A DNA stretch of 64,000 nt from Hormoscilla sp. GM7CHS1pb (GCA_014323675.1 JACONN010000002.1:1550001-1614000); one strand, 5' to 3'; positions 50,071-59,177 are shown, numbered from the stretch's first letter. The notes: generated by a model not told the origin, from the letters alone. Made by a program: numbers and translations.

Positions 50071-51964
50071 ATGTTGTTACAAGATCGGGAGAATAAATCG
50101 GTAAAGTCCAAAATCAATGCATATTTTCAGCAGGAAGAAGATGCAAAAGGAAATCATTATGCTGTCGGATATGAGTATATATTTAGTCGAGCGATAGAGT
50201 TTAGGAAAGAAACAATTTACTTTCTTTTGGTAGATAGATTTTATGAGGCAGATCGGACAAAGTACGCAAATTTAAATTCAGAATATTACGATAAAGATAG
50301 GCAACATTGGTGCAAGTATTGGGGGGAGATTTGCAAGGTATTATTGACAAACTCGATTACTTAGAAAATCTGGGAGTCACGGCCATTTGGATTTCCCCCC
50401 TATTTGAACAGGTAGAAGGGATGTGGTGCGATATGACAGCCCTGCATGGCTACTGGCCGCGTGATTTTAAGCGACTGAATCAGCGTTTTCTTAACAAGGG
50501 CGATTCCAATTCCCTGGACGATTATACAGTATTCGATCGCTTGATTGCCGAAATGCACGCTCGGGGCATGAAGCTAATCCTGGATATTGTGTGTAACCAT
50601 AGCAGTCCTGATATCAATGGTCGCAAAGGAGAGTTATACGATGATGGCGTAAAAATTGCGGACTTCCATAACGATGTCAACCAATGGTATCATCACAACG
50701 AAACAATTACAGATTGGCACGACGAATGGCAGCAGCTTTACTGTGAAATATCTGGTTTGGCGACCTTTAATGAAGAAAATCCTGACTATCGCAATTACAT
50801 TAAATCGGCAATCAAAAAATGGCTAGATAAGGGTGTGGATGCTTTACGAATCGATACTGTCAAGCATATGCCCCTCTGGTTTTGGCAGGAATTTGTTGGC
50901 GATATTAAGGCCCACAAACCCTCTGTGTTCATTTTTGGAGAAGTCGGGTTACCATGTCACCCTTGGGATGGCAAGTCAGCTAACTTGGCGAATAAATCGG
51001 AAATGTCGATTCTGGATTATTGTCTGTGTGGAGCAATTCGGGCGGCCTTAGCTCAAAATGCGACAGGGGGTTTCACTTGATTCACAATGTGTTTGAGGGA
51101 GATTATCACTATAACGCGGCAACGGAATTAATTACCTTCATTGACAATCACGATATCCCCCGATTTCAGAGTATTAATCGAGATCCAGAGATATTACGGC
51201 TAGCGGTGCTTCTGATTATGACCTGTCGGGGGATTCCCTGCATTACCTACGGGACGGAACAGTATCTCCACAACGATACCGATGGCGGAGGAGAACCTTA
51301 CAATCGTCCGATGATGGAAAAGTGGGACTGTTCTACTCAGCTTTATCAAGATTTGCGGTTGCTATCCAAGTTGCGACGAGTAAACCCGGCGGTGTCTCTG
51401 GGAAGTCATTTAGAAAAATATATCACTTCCGATGTCTACTGCTATCTGCGCCGTTACCGGGATTCTCGCTGCTTGGTGGCGATGAATAAGACTGAACATC
51501 GGGCCACGTTCTCTGTAGAGAACACAGAGTTGAAAGATGGAGAGTATAATTGCCTGATTACCGATCGCCGGTTTGCAATCAAGGATGGTAATATTTTGGA
51601 ACTGGAATTGGAGCCGAAGCAGGCGATCGTCCTCAGTTATATTGGCAAGCCAGTCATGGGGAAAACGATCGTGCAGGCGCAGTTAAATGGGATGACAACT
51701 AAAATAGGGGAAACGGTGGCGGTGACGGGAGATTGTCCGGAGTTGGGCAATTGGGATATTAGCAAAGCATATCGACTGGAGCATATTAATCAAAATACCT
51801 GGTTCGGGGAGATTCCCTTTAATGAGAGCGCGGGGAAGACAATTTCTTATAAATATGTCCTGTTGCGGGAAAAATCACCGCCTCTGCGAGAAAATATGGT
51901 CAACCGCCGCTGGATTTTAACAGAGCAAGGGACCGTAAAATGGTACGATAGTTGGGCTTATTAA
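50071..51964 (+). CDS. GH13 alpha-amylase-type enzyme with CBM20 starch-binding domain (two frameshifts)
   Basis: 631 residues after adding two bases. The four GH13 signatures are present: [18 protein letters not shown] (nucleophile Asp), FIFGEVG (acid Glu) and FIDNHD. The last ~100 residues (QAQLNGMTTKIGETVAVTGD then CPELGNWD ... WYDSWAY) are a CBM20 domain. No signal peptide, so probably cytoplasmic glycogen metabolism. Frame 1 ends at 50364, frame 2 runs to 51080, frame 3 to 51964. A G6 run at 50321-50326 and a G5 run at 51066-51070 each need one more G: KYWGGDLQGIIDKL and ATGGFHLIHNVFEGD then read through. Order and all catalytic residues are intact. Confidence 0.88.
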
Positions 51965-52204
51965 GGGCTAGTAGCCCGATCCGACCTCGGAGGGCAATGA
52001 TCGGGATACTACGGGCCGACAGTCTCAGCAGAGTAATGGTTTCAGCTTTTAGGCTAGGTTATCTTCTGTAAAAAAATAGCACTATCCAGCAAGAATAACA
52101 TGAATATTACTACTTGTAAACTCGCTATTCAGAGAAGGTTAAAAATATCTGAAGTAAATACAGACAAAATATCTAATCTACTACGAGGTTATATGCCTAT
52201 GTTA

Positions 52205-52406
52205 GGGCTTGCTGAATAAAGCTGTAATTCATACTGGGTAAGGGTTTTGGCGTTTTTTTTACTGAAAAAGTGCAAGGTTTTGCTGCTGGGGGGACTCAAC
52301 ATCTATGCATTTGGTGGGGGTTACTGCTTGGAGCCTCCTGCTAGACTGACCGTGTAGTAAGCTGTATGACGTCTAGATTCCCCCTGTAGCCTTTTTCAGC
52401 AAGCCC
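52205..52406. mobile_element. MITE-like element, family 2, inside the acyltransferase gene
   Basis: 202 bases with perfect 12-bp inverted ends (GGGCTTGCTGAA / TTCAGCAAGCCC) and a perfect 7-bp target duplication TATGTTA at 52198-52204 and 52407-52413. No coding capacity. Unrelated in sequence to the family at 46330 and 57645. It is likely mobilised by a transposase encoded elsewhere. Confidence 0.88.
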
Positions 52407-52407
52407 T

Positions 52408-53550
52408 ATGTTAGATGGATATCGTGCTATAGCAATATTGCTGGTTTTACTGGATCATTCATTTGGGGATGGACTAACAGATCAAGTTCCAAGTTTACTA
52501 TATGCTGTTTGCAAAAAAATGAGTTTATTGGGGTGGTGTGGCGTAGATGCTTTTTTCGTTCTTTCGGGATTTCTGATTACAGGAATTCTTCTTGATACCC
52601 GCGAACAGCCCCATTACTTCAGAAATTTTTACGCCAGAAGATTACTGAGAATCTTTCCGGTTTACTATGTGACTTTATTAATCTTATTTGTCCTTTTGTA
52701 CCCGGTTCTGAGCGGATATGAGTTTTACGATCGCCTAGAAAGTTACCAGGCTTGGTATTGGCTTTACCTAGAAAACTGGGAATGGACTTTCCACCCCAGA
52801 TTTGAGATCAGTCCGATCGCCCATTTTTGGAGTCTAGCAGTGGAAGAACAATTCTATCTCCTATGGCCTTTAATTGTTTATCTGGTGCCCAGGAGATTTT
52901 TGGGTTGGTTAGTGGGTATATTGATTTTATGTCCAGCTATTGTTAGAAATGCGATCTTGCTAACTCATCCCTTCACTGACTCACTATCGCAAATTTTCTA
53001 TTATAACAGCCTCTCTCGAGTAGATGCCCTCGCCTGCGGTGCGGCGATCGCCCTGTTGATGCGATCGGACCGCTGGCGGACCTTGCTACTGCGGCTGTGC
53101 CCGCTAGTTGCCATATTGAGTAGCAGTATTCTTGGGATAATTTGGGTTATCCAACCAGAAGGTTTGAGAGCAGGTCAACCAGTTGTGCCATCAATTGGCT
53201 ATTCTCTATTAGCTATTTGCTTCGGCTCCCTGTTAGTTTCATCTCTAGCAGCAGCAGAAACTCACCCCCTCGTCCGGTTCCTCAACTGGTCTCCATTAAG
53301 AAAACTCGGTCGCATCAGTTACGGTTTCTATGTTTATCACTTGCCGATTATGTTTATATTGCGTCATCTCCTGCCTGTTGAGATTCACAACTCCTACCTC
53401 CTCGGCGATTTATTGATGCTGTTCTGCTGCGGATTTTTGACTCTGATGGCATCACTGTTGAGTTGGCATTGCCTAGAACAGCCGATTTTGAAGCTCAAGC
53501 GTTATTTTCCCACGCGCCTGCTTCCCGAAGACCGATCGCAAACTTCATAA
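52408..53550 (+). CDS. Membrane acyltransferase 3 family protein, N-terminus displaced by a MITE
   Basis: 380 residues from the surviving ATG. Acyltransferase-3 proteins O-acetylate or acylate sugars and lipids in the membrane. The family opening MLDGYRAIAILLVLLDHSFG with the conserved His, then FFVLSGFLITGIL, the RRLLRIFPVYYV motif and WSLAVEEQFYLLWP, are all present. About ten hydrophobic segments. Joining the DNA either side of the 202-bp element restores a longer frame from ATG 52100 (MNITTCKLAIQRRL ... LLRGYMP, then MLDGYRA). The MITE removed this 33-residue leader, but its target duplication re-creates the ATG at 52408. No good ribosome site is visible before it. Confidence 0.85.
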   Translation: MLDGYRAIAILLVLLDHSFGDGLTDQVPSLLYAVCKKMSLLGWCGVDAFFVLSGFLITGILLDTREQPHYFRNFYARRLLRIFPVYYVTLLILFVLLYPVLSGYEFYDRLESYQAWYWLYLENWEWTFHPRFEISPIAHFWSLAVEEQFYLLWPLIVYLVPRRFLGWLVGILILCPAIVRNAILLTHPFTDSLSQIFYYNSLSRVDALACGAAIALLMRSDRWRTLLLRLCPLVAILSSSILGIIWVIQPEGLRAGQPVVPSIGYSLLAICFGSLLVSSLAAAETHPLVRFLNWSPLRKLGRISYGFYVYHLPIMFILRHLLPVEIHNSYLLGDLLMLFCCGFLTLMASLLSWHCLEQPILKLKRYFPTRLLPEDRSQTS

Positions 53551-53640
53551 TTGCATCAAGCGGCGGCGATCGACCAAGCAGATGCGTTTCCCTGGTAGTT
53601 AGGTTAGGAAGCGCTTCCCAACCGGACCTCAGTCAACTCC

Positions 53641-54672
53641 CTAGAGAGACGCTTTTTTCGCCAGAATCATCATATCTGTGAGAAACTCTTCTTTCCAACC
53701 ATGTTTATTTATACTTGACTCAATCCAAGGAACAAAATTCATTATTAATTTTGCCGTTCTCTCATCCCAACCGGCTTTAAAAAAGTCCCTTGGTTGAATC
53801 GGACACTGAATCCCCAGTAATTTCTGCGCCCTTTCATAATCCTCATAGAACCCGTTTACCTGTTTCCCTCCATAAACAACCCAATCAATAATTTGGAATG
53901 ATGGACTCACTTCACTTGACGGCGCCGCAAATTCATCTGCAAAAATTTCCCTCATCAATTCTGAAAAAGGGTTTTGTATAATTGAGTTAAACAAGTCAAA
54001 ACTGTAATATCTGACTGGCAAAAAATCTCCAGTTTCCGACTTAAATACCTCAGCAAATTCCTTTCTGCCAATTTTTACAACCAGAGAACCGTCGCGCTTA
54101 TTCTTTACGTGTTGTAATGGTTCGCCCTTTGTTTTTGTTGTGAATATTGCCAAGATTCCTTCTGATTTCAGCAAAGAGTAAAACGCTGATAGCGCTCCCT
54201 GAACCAAATCAAATGTCACGTGGGGAAAAACCTGACCTGAAATTATTGTGTCGAAGGGAGCATAATCTCGCGCCGGTTTGACCTCTGTCATACTATTATT
54301 GAACAGATGAAAGTTGCCGAAATGATATTCTTTTTTGTCAATTTCATCTAGCCGGGTCTGGTATTTATCTCCCCTTTGGTCCAGCAGCGCCTCCAATTGA
54401 GAATCCTTTTCTACAATCGCCTTGGCTTTTAAGACTGCATGCTTAAACCGCTGCGGGTCTAACTCCGCAGCAACAATTACATCTGCTTGGGAAAGATGGG
54501 GAAAAAGCCTACCTAATCCACAACCACAATCGTAAATCGTTTGGCCGCTTTGAAGAACCATTTTCTGTAATTCTTCCTGAATAAACATGCTACTGGCTTG
54601 AAAAGTTTTAGACTTATACTCCTCTAAGGGTCTGTTTGGCTTTAGACTGACGTAACTATATTCCTTTGTCAT
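53641..54672 (-). CDS. Class I SAM-dependent methyltransferase, array copy 1
   Basis: 343 residues. The SAM-binding glycine motif is TIYDCGCGLGRLFPHL near residue 48, followed by acidic AAELDPQRF, then DTIISGQVFPHVTF and LLKSEGILAIFTTKTKG. The C-terminal third (SPSFQIIDWVVYGG, LLGIQCPIQPRDF, LTDMMILAKKA) is specific to this family, which I do not recognise by name; the substrate is unknown. The start has AAGGAGAAAA just upstream. Last gene of four tandem paralogues and preceded by its own TTGACA-N18-TACTAT promoter. Confidence 0.85.
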   Translation of the reverse strand: MTKEYSYVSLKPNRPLEEYKSKTFQASSMFIQEELQKMVLQSGQTIYDCGCGLGRLFPHLSQADVIVAAELDPQRFKHAVLKAKAIVEKDSQLEALLDQRGDKYQTRLDEIDKKEYHFGNFHLFNNSMTEVKPARDYAPFDTIISGQVFPHVTFDLVQGALSAFYSLLKSEGILAIFTTKTKGEPLQHVKNKRDGSLVVKIGRKEFAEVFKSETGDFLPVRYYSFDLFNSIIQNPFSELMREIFADEFAAPSSEVSPSFQIIDWVVYGGKQVNGFYEDYERAQKLLGIQCPIQPRDFFKAGWDERTAKLIMNFVPWIESSINKHGWKEEFLTDMMILAKKASL

Positions 54673-54762
54673 TTTTCTCCTTATCGATCGGATCTAGAGG
54701 TTGTTCGTGGAAAATCATCGAGACTCTCTAACTGGTCTTTAGCCGAAGAAGGGCTATGCACT

Positions 54763-54792
54763 ATAGTAGCCGAGCTGAAATGGTTTTGTCAA
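54763..54792 (-). promoter_or_regulatory. Promoter of methyltransferase copy 1
   Basis: On the minus strand TTGACA (54787-54792) and TACTAT (54763-54768) are 18 bases apart, about 90 bases before the start codon. The leader begins with AGCCCTTCTTCGGCT, a small hairpin, also found in copies 2 and 3. The same geometry is found before all four copies. Confidence 0.8.
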
Positions 54793-54837
54793 TATAATGC
54801 GAAAAATCTCGCTTATTGCCTATATAGGGCATTTCGC

Positions 54838-54863
54838 CTCCCGAGAGTAGATACTCTCGGGAG
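54838..54863. repeat. 12-bp perfect hairpin between copies 1 and 2
   Basis: CTCCCGAGAGTA and TACTCTCGGGAG pair perfectly around two bases. No T-tract, so not a standard terminator. The counterpart at 56327-56352 has compensating base changes in the stem. It lies within a ~150-base block that recurs in the next intergenic space. Confidence 0.85.
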
Positions 54864-55010
54864 CATCTTTGACTGGTCACCACTTGGGGCCGCCGTTATT
54901 TTTCCACAAACTAGCTGCTGGAAGACCCCTCGCCAACTTCCTTGCACCAGTAGGCGGCGATCGACCAATCGGTTGGGAAGCGCTTCCCAATCGGACCTAA
55001 GTCAATGATA

Positions 55011-56045
55011 TTATTTCGCCTTTTTCGCCAGAATCATCATATCTGTGAGCAAGCCTTTTTTCCAATCATCATGTTGATTGATCCTTGACTCAACCCAGGC
55101 AGCAAAATTTCTTAATAATTTTACCGTTCTCTCATCCCAACCAGCTTTAACAAAGTCCCTTGGTTGAATAGGACATTGAATTCCCAGTAACTTCTGTGCC
55201 CTTTCATAATCCTCATAAAACCCGTTTACATGTTCCCCTCGATAAACAAGCCAGTCAATGATTTGGAATGATGGACTCACTTCACTTGACGCCGCCGCGA
55301 ATTCCTCTGCAAAAATTTCCCTCATCGATTCTGCAAAAGGGTTTTGCAGAATTAAGTTAAACAAGTCAAAACTGTAATATCTGATTGGCAATTTTTTCCC
55401 CATTTCTGACTTAAATACATCAGCAAATTCCTTTCTGCTAATTTTTAACAAAGGAGAACCGTCTTCTTTACTCTTTAGGTGTTGCAATGGTTCGCCCTTT
55501 GTTTTTGTTGTGAATATTGCCAAGATTCCTTCTGATTTTAGTAAGGAGTAGAAGGCTGATAGTGCTCCCTGAACCAAATCAAATGTCACGTGGGGAAAAA
55601 CATGACTCGAAATTATTCTGTCGAAGGGAGCATAATCTCGCACCGGTGCCACTTCGGTCATACTATTATTAAACAGATGAAAGTTGCCGAAATGATATTC
55701 TTTTTTGTCAATTTCCTTCATCAGGGTGTCATATTTATCTCCCCTTTGCTCCAGCAGAGCCTCCAATAGAGAATCCTTTTCTACAATTGCCTTAGCTTTT
55801 AAGACTGCATGCTTAAACCGCACCGGGTCGAACTCGGCAGCAACTATTGCATCTGCTTGGGAAAAATAAGGAAAAAGCCTACCTAATCCACAACCACAAT
55901 CGTAAATCGTTTGGCCGCTTTGAAGAACCTTATTCTGTAATTCTTCCAGAATCAACATGCTACCGCCTTCTGTGATCTGGTGAATATACTCCTTCACATA
56001 AGGATGGCCTGGTGTCTCACTTTTGTAACGATATTCTGAAGTCAT
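55011..56045 (-). CDS. Class I SAM-dependent methyltransferase, array copy 2
   Basis: 344 residues, paralogue of copy 1 throughout. SAM motif TIYDCGCGLGRLFPYF, AAEFDPVRF, then DRIISSHVFPHVTF. The N-terminus differs most (MTSEYRYKSETPGHPYVKEY then IHQITEGGSM). Intact frame and own promoter at 56135-56164. Leader and ribosome site (AAGGAGAA) as in copy 1. Confidence 0.85.
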   Translation of the reverse strand: MTSEYRYKSETPGHPYVKEYIHQITEGGSMLILEELQNKVLQSGQTIYDCGCGLGRLFPYFSQADAIVAAEFDPVRFKHAVLKAKAIVEKDSLLEALLEQRGDKYDTLMKEIDKKEYHFGNFHLFNNSMTEVAPVRDYAPFDRIISSHVFPHVTFDLVQGALSAFYSLLKSEGILAIFTTKTKGEPLQHLKSKEDGSPLLKISRKEFADVFKSEMGKKLPIRYYSFDLFNLILQNPFAESMREIFAEEFAAASSEVSPSFQIIDWLVYRGEHVNGFYEDYERAQKLLGIQCPIQPRDFVKAGWDERTVKLLRNFAAWVESRINQHDDWKKGLLTDMMILAKKAK

Positions 56046-56134
56046 TCTTCTCCTTGTCGATCGGATAATTAGGTGGTTGGTGAAAAAACATCGTGACTCT
56101 CTAACTGATCTTTAGCCGAAGAAGGGCTATCTAC

Positions 56135-56164
56135 TATATAGCTAGGCCAAATCATTTGTGTCAA
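56135..56164 (-). promoter_or_regulatory. Promoter of methyltransferase copy 2
   Basis: TTGACA (56159-56164) and TATATA (56135-56140) on the minus strand, spacing 18. The spacer differs from copy 1 but is close to copy 3 (CAAATGATTTGGCCTAGC). Confidence 0.8.
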
Positions 56165-56170
56165 CAGCCT

Positions 56171-56186
56171 CGCGGATATATCCGCG
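56171..56186. repeat. Perfect 16-bp palindrome upstream of copy 2 promoter
   Basis: CGCGGATATATCCGCG, a perfect palindrome placed 7 bases upstream of the -35 box. It could be an operator for a dimeric regulator or just repeat-derived; it is not found at the other copies. Confidence 0.45.
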
Positions 56187-56326
56187 CTTAATCCTTACCC
56201 AGTAAGGGTTTGCTCAGTTTCAGCAAGCACAACTCATTTCAGCTTGCTATATAGTAGTCGAGCTGAAATTGTTTTGTCAAGATAATGCGAAAAATCTCGC
56301 TTATTGCCTCTTTATAGAGCATTTCA

Positions 56327-56352
56327 CCTCTTGAGAGTACCTACTCTCAAGA
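56327..56352. repeat. 12-bp perfect hairpin between copies 2 and 3, covarying with 54838
   Basis: CTCTTGAGAGTA and TACTCTCAAGAG pair perfectly. Compared with the hairpin at 54838, CC became TT on one arm and GG became AA on the other, keeping all pairs; the two-base loop also changed. At the fourth copy (59230-59245) only a degenerate right arm (CCCTCGGGAG) remains. Confidence 0.85.
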
Positions 56353-56518
56353 GCCTCTTTGACCGGTCACCACTGGCCGGCCGCCGTTATTTTCCCATGG
56401 GCTAGCTGCTGGAAGACCCCTCGTCAATTTCGTCAGTAGGCGGCGATCGACCAAGCAGATGTGTTTTCCTGGTAGTCCGGTGGGGAAGCGCTTCCCCACC
56501 GGACCTCAGTCAATGATA

Positions 56519-57548
56519 TTATTTCGCTTTTTTCGCCAGAATCATCATATCTGTGAGCAAGCCTTTTTTCCAATCATCATGTTGATTGATCCTTGACTCA
56601 ACCCAGGCAGCAAAACTCCTTAATAATTTTACCGTTCTCTCATCCCAACCAGCTTTAACAAAGTCTCTTGGTTGAATAGGACATTGAATTCCCAGTAACT
56701 TCTGTGCCCTTTCATAATCCTCATAAAACCCGTTTACATGTTCCCCTCGATAAACAAGCCAGTCAATGATTTGGAATGATGGACTCACTTCAGTTGACGC
56801 CGCCGCGAATTCCTCTGCAAAAATTTCCCTCATCGATTCTGGGGTTTTGCAGAATTTGAGTCAACAATTCAAAACTGTAATATCTGATTGGCACAATTTT
56901 TCCCATTTGCGACTTAAATACGTCAGCAAATTCTTTTCTGCCAATTTTTAACAAAGGAGAATTGTCTTGCTTACTCTTTAGGTGTTCCAATTGTTCACCC
57001 TTTGTTTTTGTTGTGAATATTGCCAAGATTCCTTCTGATTTCAGCAAGGAGTAGAAAGCTGATAGTGCTCCCTGAACCAAATCAAATGTCACGTGAGGAA
57101 AAACCTGACCCGAAATTATTGCGTCGAAGGGAGCATACTTTCGCACTGGTTCCACCTCTGTCATACTATTATTGAACAGATGAAAGTTGCCGAAATGATA
57201 TTCTTTTTTGTCAATTTCATCTAGCCGGGTCTGGTATTTATCTCCCCTTTTGTTCAGCAGAGCCTCCAATTGAGAATCCTTTTCTACAATCGCCTTGGCT
57301 TTTAATACTGCATGCTTAAACCGCTGCGGGTCTAACTCCGCAGCAACAATTGCATCTGCTTGGGAAAGAAGGGGAAAAAGCCTACCTAATCCACAACCAC
57401 AATCGTAAATCGTTTGGCCGCTTTGAAGAACCTTTTTCTGTAATTCTTCCTGAATAAAACTGGTACCGCCTACTGTAATTTGGTGAATATACTCCTCCAC
57501 ATAAGTCTGGCCTTGTATAATACCTTTGTAACGATATTCTGAAGTCAT
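56519..57548 (-). pseudogene. SAM-dependent methyltransferase, array copy 3, frameshifted
   Basis: Paralogue of copies 1, 2 and 4. Starts MTSEYRYKGIIQGQTYVEEY and keeps the SAM motif TIYDCGCGLGRLFPLL. After ILQNP the frame is lost: compared with the other copies, five bases (TTTTG) are missing near 56845, so the first frame ends at 56790 after 252 residues. The rest of the gene is readable in another frame to 56519 (MREIFAEEFAAASTEVSPSF ...). Restoring the five bases gives 344 residues, the length of copy 2. The promoter also carries a MITE insertion. Probably a dying copy, though a truncated SAM-binding protein could be made. Confidence 0.8.
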
Positions 57549-57644
57549 TTTTCTCCTTGTCGATCGGATAATTAGGTGGTTGCTGGAAAATCATCGAGAC
57601 TCTCTAACTGGTCTTTAGGCGAAGAAGGGCTATCTACTATATAG

Positions 57645-57768
57645 TTTGGTCTCCTGGGTTTTGGGTGATAAGTAAATCTTATCACCACGCTAAATTAAGG
57701 GTTTCAGCCTTTTGTTCTCGGTAAAATGTATTGTGGTATACATTTTACCCCATAAACCCAGGAGAGCC
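57645..57768. mobile_element. MITE-like element, family 1, in the copy 3 promoter
   Basis: 124 bases with inverted ends TCTCCTGGGTTT / AAACCCAGGAGA (one extra C near the right end) and a 6-bp target duplication ATATAG at 57639-57644 and 57769-57774. Inside are two hairpins, GTGATAAG/CTTATCAC and GGTAAAATGTAT/ATACATTTTACC. The uninterrupted sequence is seen at the copy 2 promoter (CTACTATATAGCTAG). A diverged relative is at 46330-46451. Confidence 0.85.
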
Positions 57769-57797
57769 ATATAGCTAGCTCAAATCATTTGTGTCAA
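57768..57797 (-). promoter_or_regulatory. Promoter of methyltransferase copy 3, edge altered by MITE
   Basis: TTGACA (57792-57797) and TATATG (57768-57773), spacing 18. The last base of the -10 box is contributed by the MITE; in copy 2 it is A (TATATA). The element adds about 130 bases between promoter and gene, with two hairpins. Confidence 0.75.
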
Positions 57798-57848
57798 CTC
57801 TGGTAGTCCGGTGGGGAAGCGCTTCGGGACCTGACCTAAGTCAACTCC

Positions 57849-58886
57849 CTAGAGGGACGCTTTTTTCGCCAGAATCATCATATCTGTAAGCAAAGCTTCT
57901 TTCCAATCATCTTGTTGATTGATCCTTGACTCAACCCAAGCAGCAAAACTCCTGATTAATTTTGCCGTTCTCTCATCCCAACCGGCTGTGGCCAAGTCCC
58001 TTGGTTGAATCGGACACTGAATCCCCAGTAACTTCTGAGCCCTTTCATAATCGTCATAAAATCCGTTTATCTGTTCCCCTCGATAAACAACCCAGTCAAT
58101 GATTTGGAATGATGGACTCACTTCAGTTGACGCCGCCGCGAATTCCTCTGCAAAAATTTCCCTCATCGATTCTGCAAAAGTGTTTTGCAGAATTTGATTA
58201 AACAATTCAAAACTGTAATATCTGATTGGCAATACTTCTCCCACTTCCGACTTAAATACGTCGGCAAATTCCTTTCTGCCAATTTTTAACAAAGGAGAAC
58301 CATCTCTCTTACTCTTTAGGTGTTCCAATGGTTCGCCCTTTGTTTTTGTTGTGAATATTGCCAAAATTCCTTCTGATTTCAGCAAAGAGTAGAACGCTGA
58401 TAGTGCTCCCTGAACCAAATCAAATGTCACGTGAGGAAAAACCTGACCCGAAATTATTGTGTCGAAGGGACCATATTCCCGTACCGGTTCCACCTCTGTC
58501 ATACTATTATTGAACAGATGGAAGTTGCCGAAATGATATTCTTTTTTGTCAATTTCATCTAGCAGGGTGTCGTATTTATTTTCCTTTTCGTCCAGCCAAG
58601 CCTCCAATTGAGAATCTTTTTCTACAATCGCCTTGGCTTTTAAGACTGAATGCTTAAAGTGATGCGGGTCTAACTCCGCAGCAACAATTACATCTGCTTG
58701 GGAAAGATGAGGAAAAAGCCTACCGAATCCACAACCACAATCATAAATCTTTTTGCTGCTTTGAAGAACCTTATTCTGGAATAATTCCAGAATAAAAATG
58801 CTACCGCCTTCTGTTGTTTGATGAATATACTCATCTATTTTAGGTTTGCTTGGCTTGAGAGTGGCGTAACGATATTCTGAAGTCAT
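57849..58886 (-). CDS. Class I SAM-dependent methyltransferase, array copy 4
   Basis: 345 residues from the ATG at 58886 (MTSEYRYATLKPSKPKIDEY), which matches the starts of copies 2 and 3 and has AAGAAG upstream; a longer frame from 58925 is less likely. SAM motif KIYDCGCGFGRLFPHL, AAELDPHHF, DTIISGQVFPHVTF. It is the most upstream copy, closest to the vault-protein gene and on the same strand. Own promoter at 59148-59177. Confidence 0.85.
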   Translation of the reverse strand: MTSEYRYATLKPSKPKIDEYIHQTTEGGSIFILELFQNKVLQSSKKIYDCGCGFGRLFPHLSQADVIVAAELDPHHFKHSVLKAKAIVEKDSQLEAWLDEKENKYDTLLDEIDKKEYHFGNFHLFNNSMTEVEPVREYGPFDTIISGQVFPHVTFDLVQGALSAFYSLLKSEGILAIFTTKTKGEPLEHLKSKRDGSPLLKIGRKEFADVFKSEVGEVLPIRYYSFELFNQILQNTFAESMREIFAEEFAAASTEVSPSFQIIDWVVYRGEQINGFYDDYERAQKLLGIQCPIQPRDLATAGWDERTAKLIRSFAAWVESRINQQDDWKEALLTDMMILAKKASL

Positions 58887-59147
58887 TTTTCTTCTTGTCG
58901 ATCGTCTCGGAAGTGGGCTTTTCATCGCTGGCCCTTAGCTGTTGGGAGATCTGGTTTGGCCCAAATTATTACCCGGCAAGGGGTTGGGAGGGCTACCAAC
59001 GTAACGCGGAACAAATTCGCTCCAGCGATTGGCAGTAAACCGCTGTGGGCTGGAAGCCTTGTAACGTGGGCTGTCCCGGCTTAAGTTGGTAGCCGTTGGG
59101 AGGTGCTTCCCCCATAATTTGACACCTATGATTTAGGCTCGCGATCT

Positions 59148-59177
59148 ATAGTAGCCTCTCGGAAATGGTTTTGTCAA
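59148..59177 (-). promoter_or_regulatory. Promoter of methyltransferase copy 4
   Basis: TTGACA (59172-59177) and TACTAT (59148-59153) on the minus strand, spacing 18, closely matching copy 1 including the AAACCATTTC start of the spacer. The distance to the gene is about 260 bases. Confidence 0.75.

Noticed and set aside
54838-54863. Hairpin considered as an intrinsic terminator
   Set aside because: No T-tract on either strand directly after the stem.
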